From positions 1 through 5,374 of the forward strand of contig CALFDI010000343.1 of the NCBI GenBank assembly GCA_937952875.1: a stretch of 5,374 nt of DNA, given 5' to 3'. This stretch comes from an uncultured Verrucomicrobiales bacterium. GTDB lineage: Bacteria; Verrucomicrobiota; Verrucomicrobiia; Verrucomicrobiales; Akkermansiaceae. Positions 1-5,374 of this stretch are shown in pieces. Made by a program: the position numbers and the translations under genes. The stretch's first letter is position 1. Each line of letters opens with the position of its first letter. The notes under the pieces were generated by a model. That model was given only the letters and a program-made list of their open reading frames with translations, was not told the DNA's origin and ran no database searches.

Positions 1-144
1 TAAACGGAGGCCTGCTCCAGCGACGACAGAGATTCCGTTGCCGCGATCAGTGAAGCTAAATGATCCTTCTAGAAGAACGATGTCTCCGATCACGAGAGAG
101 GCATTTGCCAGAGCGACTGAGAAGACCATTCCTTCACCAGCTCC
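1..144 (-). repeat. Module M3, copy 4 (first 48 aa, cut by the window edge)
   Basis: It has 'GAGEGMVFSVALANASLVIG', 'DIVLLEGSFSF', 'GNGISVVAGAGLRL'. The 'VALANASL-I-DIVL' stretch is nearly the same as in M3 copy 3. The part with 'FIGEG' would begin immediately beyond base 1. Confidence 0.78.
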
Positions 145-3100
145 GAAGAAGACATTCAAGGTAGAGGCTCCCAGTGTAATGGTCTCATCGACTTCAACAC
201 CGGAGTTATTGATACTGAGGATGAGTGTGCCTCCTGCATCCAGATCACCTGCAGAGACTGCAAGGTCTCCTGAAAGAGTGCCTGCGACACCAGTCGGAAG
301 AAGGATGAGAACGCCTTGACCATTGATGAGGCTCGCTCCTTGGCCATTCACATCGACAGCGACTGTGATGTTATTCAGAGCGATGCGCGTAAGATCCGCT
401 GAAGTCTCGAAGAAGAAGTCTCCGGCGAGAACAGCATTTGCCCCGAGGCCGGCGAGTGAGAGTTCAGCACCCAGAATAGAGACGCGAACAAATGGACCTG
501 CTGGAAGAGTGAGAGTCTCGATGCCACTGCCGAGTGAGAAGTCACGAGTGACGGCTGTGAGACGCGTATTAATCTCAATACGCACTGTCTCTGTGCTGAG
601 TGATACATTCGGAATCGAGACAGAGATGGATCCTACACTGAGAGCACCGACTATGCCTGCAGCATTTACATCGAATTCACCGATCGCTCCTGAGATGGTC
701 AGGAATGGTGATGCTGGAGGACCAAGAGAAAGGGAAACATCTGAGAATGAAGCTGTGATCGACCCGTCGGCACGGAGAGTAAAGTCGAAGTTCCCTGAGA
801 GTGATTGACCTGCGATATCAAGAGTGAGGCCAGTTCCTGTTAGTTTCACGAACGGTCCAGCGCGGACATTGATTTCGCGCAGAGATCCCTGAACGTCAAA
901 GTCCACATCAAGATCAATAGCTGAGGTATTAACGTGAAGTTCAAAGCCACCACCGAGAGAGAGACCTGGCACATTTACTCCGATTGATCCACCGATGTTC
1001 GCAGCGATTCCGCTAGAGAGAATCAGGATATCACCGAAGCCTCCGTCGAGTGTGAAGAGACCATCTCCCAGTTCAGTGCTGACATTTGTCAGAGAAATAC
1101 CGAGCGCAAGTTCAGTGAAGCCACCACCGAGATCGATCTCAGGGCGAGAGAACTCGAGGTCTGCCTGTAGACCGAGTCCAGCTAGATCAAGAGAGATATC
1201 AGGTGCGGAAATATTAAAGAATGGCCCTGCGCTGATGTTCGGAATCTCAGCTGCTGGGAAGTTCACATTGAGTGGTAGATCAAGACCTGGAACATTAATA
1301 TCAACATCAATGTCTGGAAGAATATCCGCTGTGATCGTCGTCAGTCTGATGGAAACGTCACCACTGAGATCAAGGTCGGCGATGCCAAGAACTGAAATCG
1401 TGCCGCTTGCATCAAGAGCGTAGAGCGGTCCAGCTGGTGTATCGACTTTTACTAAGCCAATCGTTGCTCCAGTGATCATGAAGCCGCGTGCACTTGGATT
1501 AAAGCTGCCATCTGCAAGTTGCGGAATGCCTTCTCCGATGAAGATGAGGAGGTCAGTGCCACCTGCGACCTGGAAGTCACCAAGGTTCGTGAAGCTAAAT
1601 GACCCTTGGATAAGCACGATGTCTGCTATGTTCAGGCTCGCATTAGCAAGAGCAACAGAGAAGACAAAGCCTTCGGCTGCAGAGAAATTGATTTGGAAGG
1701 TGTCTGTGCCAAGAGTGAGAATCTGATCGATCGCCCCTCCTGTATTATTAATGCGAAGGAATAGATCACCTCCTGCACTGAGACCATCGAGAGCGACATC
1801 AAGTGAACCTGAAACCGTGCCAGCTAGACCATTTGGTGTGATGACGAGCACACCGAAGCCATCAATGAGTCGTGCGCCTTCACCATTCACTGTGACCTCT
1901 GCTGAGACATCACTCAGGGCAAGGCGTGTGATATTTCCTATCTGATCAAAGGCGAAGTTACCGCTGAGAGATGCTCCTGGAAGGTCTGCAATCGTTAGTG
2001 AAGCATTAAGGAACTCAACACGGACATATGGACCAGCAGGAAGAGTCAATGTCTGAGCACCTTCTGCTCCGAGGAAGAACTCATCAGTGACTGATACTGG
2101 GCGAGTATTGACCTGAACAACCACTCTATCAGTAGTGAATGTGACTCCACTGACATTGAGAGCAAAACTGTCAACACTGATGCCTCCTGCAATCCCTGTA
2201 GAATCGATCAAGAAGGTGCCAAAGCCACCTGTGACGGAGACGATTGTTTCCGCATCAGATTTCAGATCAAGGAAGGCATTCTCAACATCAACGCGAACAG
2301 ATCCGTCAGCATTCTGCTCGAAGGTGAATGTGCCGCCTATTTCTTGGTCAGCGATCGTGAGCGTAGTATTCTCTCCACGAATCTGGAAATACGGTCCAGC
2401 TGGTAGAGTCAGAGTTTCAGCTACACCGAAGGCCTCATAACTCTCATTAATAGCAAAGCCTGTCGTATTAATCCGGAGGCTGAATTCTCCAGAAGCGGAA
2501 ACGTCAGGAATATTGACCGTGAGCGTGCCTGCGATTTCAGCGGCTAGTCCTTCAGGAAGAACAAGAAGGTCACCTTCCCCATCGCTTAGCGTCACAAAGT
2601 TTTCTGTGAGTGAGCCGAAGGAAGCTGAGACATTCCGCAGGCTGAGGCGTAGGACATCGATATCATCTGTGCTATTTCCAGGCGTATTATTACGATCTGA
2701 GCGGTAGCGATTCACAGAGAGATCAGCGACTAATGATTGGCCTGCGACCTGAAGAGTCACTCCTACTGCTTCGATAAGAGCAAAAGGTCCAGAAACTCCC
2801 GCTGTCTGAGTATTATCGAAATTCACTGTAACAGATTGATCTGTGCCTGGGATACCGATGGTCTCCGTGACAGCTTCAGTAAACGTATTGACGCGAACTC
2901 GAATCGTTCCGCTGAGAGTCAGATCAGCAATACCGATCACTTCGACGTTACCATTAGCCTCCAGCGCGTAGAGAGTTCCATTCGGCCCGTCTACTTTCAC
3001 TAAGCCGACAGTCGCATTCGTAATCAGAAGACCGCGGGCAAATGGATTAACGTCGCCATTTTCCAGCTTCGCTGGTCCTTCACCAATGAAGAGTGTGAGT

Positions 3101-5374
3101 TCTGTGCCAGCGGCGACTTGACGGTCTCCATTGGTTACAAAGGAGACATTCCCCTCGATCGTCACGATATCTCCGATATTTATGGTAGCTCCGACAAGAG
3201 CGACACCAAAGAATGTGCCTTCAGATTCTGTGAACACTATGTTGATCCGGTCTGAACCGATCTCGATCTCTTCGTTCACTGCCACACCAGTATTATTGAT
3301 ACGTAGAATCAATGTGCCGCCTGCATCTAATCCTGGAACGGATGCTTGTAGCGTCCCACTGATGCTCGCTGCGATACCTGTATCTGTGATAACAAGTGCA
3401 CCTTCACCATTAATCAGACTTCCTGCCGCTCCATTAACGTCAACTGAGGCCGTCACATTTGTAGCGGCAACGCGAGTGAGAGAACCAACCTGATCAAAGA
3501 AGAAGCTTCCTGAAATCGAGGCCGGCGCACCATTTGAGCTCAGACCTGTGAGTGATAGAGAAACATCCAGGAGAGCAACACGGACAAAAGGCCCTGCTGG
3601 GAACTCAACAGTCTCGAGGCCGCTCCCCAGATCGATCTGACGCGTCACTGCAACAGCGCGAGTATTAAGCTGAAGGTATGTCTCACCGACTGTGAGAGAT
3701 ACATTTGGAACCGTCACTACTATTGAGGTGATTGCGAGTGCTCCAGCGATTCCGTCTGGTGAAATCTCAAAGTCCCCTGCTGCACCAGTCACGACAACCA
3801 CGTCAGAGCCATTAGCCGTAAGCCTTAGATCAACGTCTGACGCATTCACAGTGACGATACCGAGAGAATCCTGCTGGAAGCTGAAATCACCAGTCAGAGT
3901 CTGCTCAGCAATCTGAAGGCTGACATTTTCTCCTGAGATAAAGACAAATGGACCAGCTGGAAGAGTCAATGAACGTGACTGGCCAAATGCTGTATAGGTT
4001 TCAGAAATCGCGCTGCCGGTTGTATTCACTTCGAGAGTGAAGTCTGCAGAGGTGGAAATGTGAGGCACTTCGAAGCGAAGCTGTCCAGTGACCGAGAGTC
4101 CGACACCGTCTGTTAAGAGTAGAATATCACCTTCAGCATTATCCAAGACGAGGATCTCTTCAGTGATCGTTCCAAATGCAGCTCTTCCACGAGAAAGACT
4201 GAGACGCACAATATCCTCATCATTCGTATCCTTAAAGCGATTGATTGCGATATCGCCTGAGATTCTCTGACCAGCAACAACAACCAGAGCACCTAGAGCT
4301 TCTATCTCTACGAACGGCGCTGTCACTGATGCTACTTCAGTTGCAGTAAAGACAACGTCAACATTCTCAGTCTCACCTGGGAAGACGATCGTCTCATCGA
4401 CGGCTTGGTCCAATTGATTGATCCGAACAGTGACTGTTCCTTCTAAAGTGATATCAGGCAGTCCGATGACCTGGACACGTCCTGTGGCTGTCACAGCGTA
4501 GAGAGTCTCAGAAGCTGTATTCTGTTTTACGAGTCCAACAGTCGCTTGATCGATCAGGATACCGCGAGCATCAGGATTAAGACTTCCATCAGCGAGGAAA
4601 GCTGGGCCTTCACCGATGAAGATCACCACATCTTGTCCTGCCGCAACCTGAAGATCACCACGAGAAAGGAAGGAGAATGATCCCTCGATTGTGATCACAT
4701 CTGCGATATTAAGAGATAATCCATCGAGTGTCACTTGGAAGAGAGACTCTTCACCTACGCCGAATGCGACTGTGATCTCACGAGCGCCAAAGCGGACGAC
4801 CTCGTCAACTGTGCCTCCAGTATTATTGATACGGATAAAGACGGTCGATCCAGCATCGATCCCCGGCAGAGCAACATCAATCTCACCCTGGACAACACCT
4901 GCGACACCTGTCGGAAGAATGACCAGTGCGCCTCCACCATTCGTCAACATAGCTGATGAGCCATCTAACTCAACGGCAGCTGAGACATTCGTCATCGCAA
5001 GGCGAGTGACTCCGCCCGCTTGATCAAAGAAGAAATCACCACTCAGGCTAGCTGCGGCACCACCGACTGTGAGACCATCAAGTGAAAGGCTCGTATCAAG
5101 AAGTGAGACACGGACATATGGTCCACCTGGAAGAGTTAAGCTCTCAGGTCCATTACCGAAATTGAAGTCACCTGTGACGGACTGTGGACGCGTATTAATC
5201 TCCACGCGAACATCTCCTGTGCCGAGAGTGACACCAGGCACATTGAAGTTGAATGTCTGAATCGCAAAGCCGCCAACGACTCCAGATTCATCTATCTCAA
5301 GATCCCCTGCTCCATTTGATACAGTGACAACTCCAGAGCCGATATCGAGAGAGACATCTGATGCAGAGAGTTTC
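1..5374 (-). CDS. Interior of a giant tandem-repeat, beta-rich, probably surface or secreted protein (partial at both ends)
   Basis: Every minus-strand triplet from 5373 down to 1 was translated and none is a stop, giving 1,791 residues with neither the N- nor the C-terminus. The product is built from 120-150 residue modules in a fixed four-type order, with a higher-order period of about 510-521 residues. Repeat homology holds from end to end in one frame, which argues strongly for real coding and against frameshift or decay. There is no Cys or Trp, only 2 His, 4 Met and 8 Lys, and many Asp and Glu, so the protein is acidic. Strands of alternating hydrophobic residues broken by Gly, Asn and Asp turns suggest a beta-solenoid or a chain of beta-sandwich domains. 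No signal peptide, transmembrane segment, RTX nonapeptide run or catalytic motif is seen. The module style resembles repeats I recall from very large bacterial surface proteins, but I cannot name a family. Adhesin or cell-surface filament is inference. Confidence 0.93.
145..504 (-). repeat. Module M2, copy 4 (120 aa)
   Basis: It opens with 'PAGPFVRVSILGAELSLAGL' and has 'LAGDFFFETSADLTRIALNN', 'VDVNGQGASLINGQGVLILL', 'PTGVAGTLSGDL', 'DAGGTLILSINNSG' and 'VDETITLGAS'. It shares the 'DAGGTLIL' stretch with copy 2 and 'LPTGVAG' with copy 1. Confidence 0.83.
505..864 (-). repeat. Module M1, copy 4 (120 aa)
   Basis: It opens with 'RAGPFVKL' and has 'LTLDIAGQSLSGNFDF', 'ITASFSDVSLSLG', 'SGAIGEFDVNAAGIVGAL', 'IPNVSL', 'RIEINTR' and 'VTRDFSLGSGIETLTL'. 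The 'GEN' motif of M1 copies 2 and 3 is missing here, but the closing part is almost the same as in M1 copy 2. Confidence 0.8.
865..1233 (-). repeat. Module M4, copy 3 (123 aa, strongly divergent)
   Basis: The opening 'SAGPFFNI' and the order of strands identify it as M4 by position. The body differs from the other M4 copies: 'LDLAGLGLQADLEFSRPEID', 'LGGGFTELALG', 'TLDGGFGDILILSSGIAANI', 'VPGLSLGGGFELHVNTS' and 'VQGSLREINV'. It lacks the charged 'NRYR' or 'NRFKD' loop and the 'AFG' closing motif. It holds the second His of the window. Confidence 0.75.
1234..1683 (-). repeat. Module M3, copy 3 (150 aa, divergent C-terminal part)
   Basis: The first two thirds match the other M3 copies: 'VALANASLNIADIVLIQGSF', 'FQVAGGTDLLIFIGEGIPQL', 'DGSFNPSARGFMI', 'ATIGLVKVD', 'GPLYALDASGTISVLGIADL'. 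After about 1330 the sequence changes to an Asp-rich 'LPDIDVDINVPGLDLPLN' run that does not align with the 'VDET...VPG' ends of copies 1 and 2. Confidence 0.8.
1684..2040 (-). repeat. Module M2, copy 3 (119 aa)
   Basis: It opens with 'PAGPYVRVEFLNASLTIADL' and has 'LSGNFAFDQIGNITRLALSD', 'NGEGARLIDGFGVLVITPNG', 'LDGLSAGGDLFLRINNTGG' and 'IDQILTLG'. It is four residues shorter than copies 1 and 2 but has the same order of motifs. Confidence 0.83.
2041..2403 (-). repeat. Module M1, copy 3 (121 aa)
   Basis: It opens with 'PAGPYFQIRGENTTLTIADQ' and has 'IGGTFTFEQ', 'VRVDVENAFLDLKSDAE', 'VTGGFGTFLIDSTGIAGG', 'LNVSGV' and 'VVQVNTR', and closes with 'LGAEGAQTLTL'. It keeps the 'GEN' and 'NTR' marks of M1. 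Confidence 0.82.
2404..2796 (-). repeat. Module M4, copy 2 (131 aa, with insertion)
   Basis: It has 'SGPFALIEAVG', 'LQVAGQSLVADLSVNRYR', a hydrophilic stretch 'SDRNNTPGNSTDDID', 'LRLSLRNVSASFGSLTE', 'DGEGDLLVLPEGLAAEIAG' and 'IPDVSASGEFSLRINTTG', and closes with 'YEAFGVAETLTL'. It is nine residues longer than M4 copy 1, and the excess falls in the hydrophilic stretch, which is probably a surface loop between strands. Confidence 0.8.
2797..3231 (-). repeat. Module M3, copy 2 (145 aa)
   Basis: It holds 'INIGDIVTIEGNVSF', 'RQVAAGTELTLFIGEGPAKL', 'NGDVNPFARGLLI', 'ATVGLVKVDG', 'GTLYALEANGNVEVIGIADL' and 'GTIRVRVN', and ends with 'IPGTDQSVTVNFD'. Its length matches M3 copy 1 exactly. Confidence 0.84.
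3232..3600 (-). repeat. Module M2, copy 2 (123 aa)
   Basis: It opens with 'PAGPFVRVALLDVSLSLTGL' and has 'ISGSFFFDQVGSLTRVAATN', 'LINGEGALVITDTGIAA', 'VPGLDAGGTLILRINNTG' and 'VNEEIEIG'. It aligns with M2 copy 1 residue for residue over nearly all of its length. Confidence 0.84.
3601..3960 (-). repeat. Module M1, copy 2 (120 aa)
   Basis: It opens with 'PAGPFVFISGENVSLQIAEQ', followed by 'LTGDFSFQQ', 'VTVNASDVDLRL', 'GAAGDFEISPDGIAGAL', 'VPNVSL' and 'LQLNTR', and closes with 'LGSGLETVEF'. The 'GEN' triad after the opening strand and the closing 'NTR' with 'LGSG-ET' mark M1 and separate it from M2-M4, though copy 4 lacks 'GEN'. Confidence 0.83.
3961..4326 (-). repeat. Module M4, copy 1 (122 aa)
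   Basis: It opens with 'VTAPFVEIEALGA', then has 'VVVAGQRISGDIAINRFKD', the acidic 'TNDEDIVRL', 'RAAFGTITEEILVLD', 'EGDILLLTDGVG', 'VPHISTS' and 'LEVNTTG', and closes with 'YTAFGQSRSLTL'. One of the two His residues in the window lies in 'VPHIS'. The charged segment after the second strand pair varies most between copies. Confidence 0.8.
4327..4761 (-). repeat. Module M3, copy 1 (145 aa)
   Basis: Key motifs in order are 'LNIADVITIEGSFSF', 'GDLQVAAGQDVVIFIGEGPA', 'DGSLNPDARG', 'ATVGLVK', 'LYAVTATGRVQVIGL' and 'GTVTVRIN'. M3 is about 25 residues longer than the other types because of the block between 'FIGEG' and 'LYA'. That block is the best-conserved part of the array and is the best search seed for relatives. 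Confidence 0.84.
4762..5130 (-). repeat. Module M2, copy 1 (123 aa)
   Basis: It opens with 'PGGPYVRV' and has 'LSGDFFFDQ', 'VTRLAMTNVS', 'NGGGALVILPTGVAG', 'LPGIDAG' and 'IRINNTGGTVDE'. The length equals that of M2 copy 2, and the two align over their full length. Two of the only four Met residues in the window (codons ending at 4950 and 4995) fall here; neither is a start, because the frame is open and repeat-homologous upstream. Confidence 0.84.
5131..5373 (-). repeat. Module M1, copy 1 (C-terminal 81 aa)
   Basis: The visible part begins at 'SASDVSLDI', which aligns with 'NASDVDLRL' of the next M1. It continues through 'GAGDLEID' and 'NVPGVTL' and closes with 'VEINTR' and 'FGNGPESLTL'. The N-terminal third lies outside the window. 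Confidence 0.8.

Larger units (their letters stand above)
1..864 (-). repeat. Higher-order repeat copy 4 (M1-M2 and start of M3)
   Basis: This is the last copy in protein order, and it leaves the window at base 1. It contains M1, M2 and the first 48 residues of M3. The window ends exactly where the conserved 'FIGEG' motif of M3 would be expected next, so the array very probably continues beyond base 1. Confidence 0.84.
865..2403 (-). repeat. Higher-order repeat copy 3 (complete M1-M2-M3-M4, 513 aa)
   Basis: This complete cassette opens with 'PAGPYFQIRGEN'. M1, M2 and most of M3 follow the pattern of the other copies. The end of M3 and all of M4 (about 865-1330) have diverged: they hold an Asp-rich 'DIDVDINV' stretch and repeated 'GGGF' motifs in place of the usual sequence. 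Confidence 0.85.
2404..3960 (-). repeat. Higher-order repeat copy 2 (complete M1-M2-M3-M4, 519 aa)
   Basis: This is a complete cassette that runs from 'PAGPFVFISGEN' to just before the same opening in the next copy. It is a little longer than copies 1 and 3, mainly because its M4 has an insertion rich in Asn, Asp, Arg and Ser. M2 and M3 are clearly closer to the M2 and M3 of the other copies than to their own neighbours, which shows that the four-module block, not the single module, was the latest unit of amplification. Confidence 0.87.
3961..5373 (-). repeat. Higher-order repeat copy 1 (end of M1, then M2-M3-M4)
   Basis: This is the first copy in protein order of the four-module cassette; its M1 begins outside the window. 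From its M2, M3 and M4 starts to those of copy 2 the distance is 1,530 nt (510 aa) in each case, so the two copies align across these modules almost without indels. Matching landmarks are 'FFFDQ', 'DAG', 'INNTG' and 'FIGEGPA'. The DNA differs at many synonymous sites, so the duplication is old and the protein sequence has been kept. Confidence 0.85.

Noticed and set aside
156..608. Minus-strand open frames at 375-608 and 156-347, and another at 4755-4940
   Set aside because: They lie in another minus frame that overlaps the repeat gene, with no repeat conservation of their own. They are out-of-frame shadows.
323..808. Plus-strand open frame of 161 codons, and the similar ones at 38-319, 995-1423, 1472-1726, 2135-2440, 3131-3493 and 4691-5023
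   Set aside because: All are antisense to the continuous minus-strand gene and in one register. Their Pro/Ser/Arg-rich products are what the complement of a Gly/Asp/Val/Leu-rich repeat protein gives, and their ends fall on Gln, His or Tyr codons of the real gene.
1261..1330. Asp- and Gly-rich runs as RTX-type calcium-binding nonapeptides
   Set aside because: No tandem GGxGxDx(U)x nonapeptides are present. The Asp residues alternate with Val and Ile in a strand-like pattern.
2737..3003. Plus-strand open frames at 2737-3003 and 4735-4956 with Cys- and His-containing products
   Set aside because: They sit directly opposite the codons of the repeat gene, have no repeat-independent support and no recognisable domain.
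4948..4995. In-frame ATG codons at 4993-4995 and 4948-4950 (also 1477-1479 and 127-129) as possible starts
   Set aside because: The same frame is open and shows repeat homology upstream of each, and the Met codons lie mid-module, so they are internal.
1..5374. Repeated DNA words as a CRISPR array or insertion-sequence ends
   Set aside because: The repeats are long (about 1.5 kb), diverged and coding, with no short identical repeats separated by unique spacers, no terminal inverted repeats and no transposase.

Overview
The whole window is the interior of one very large gene on the minus strand. One minus-strand frame (complement of the triplets starting at 1, 4, 7 and so on) is open for all 1,791 codons. 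It has no stop, no plausible start and no sign of a frameshift, so both ends of the gene lie outside. There is no intergenic DNA, RNA gene, mobile element, CRISPR array, promoter or terminator in the window, and the plus strand carries only shadow frames.

The protein is a tandem array of beta-strand-like modules of about 120-150 residues. Typical elements, in order, are a 'P-A-G-P-F/Y-V-R-V' opening, a 'SLTIAGQSLSGDF-F' strand pair, a 'T-R-L/V-A-x-x-N-V-S/T' strand, an 'NGEGALVI...GIAG...SG' core and an 'LRINNTG...V-E' close. Four distinguishable module types (called M1-M4 here) follow each other in fixed order and form a higher-order repeat of about 510-521 residues. Reading N- to C-terminal, the window holds the end of one M1, then M2-M3-M4, two full M1-M2-M3-M4 sets, M1-M2 and the start of M3. 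M3 is the most distinctive type: it carries an extra block with 'FIGEGPA', 'NP-x-ARG', 'ATVGLVK' and 'LYAL' motifs.

Composition is extreme: no Cys, no Trp, 2 His, 4 Met and 8 Lys in 1,791 residues, with abundant Gly, Val, Leu, Ser, Thr, Asp, Ile and Ala. This suits a long acidic, disulfide-free extracellular beta-rich polymer such as a giant surface protein or adhesin, but no catalytic domain, signal, anchor or named domain is visible, so function is an inference. Lineage cannot be fixed. The code is standard or bacterial (no in-frame TGA), base composition is roughly balanced, and giant repeat genes of this style are known from several environmental bacterial groups, for example Chlorobi, Omnitrophota and the Planctomycetes-Verrucomicrobia groups. 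I see no multi-gene system here; the interest lies in the repeat architecture itself.
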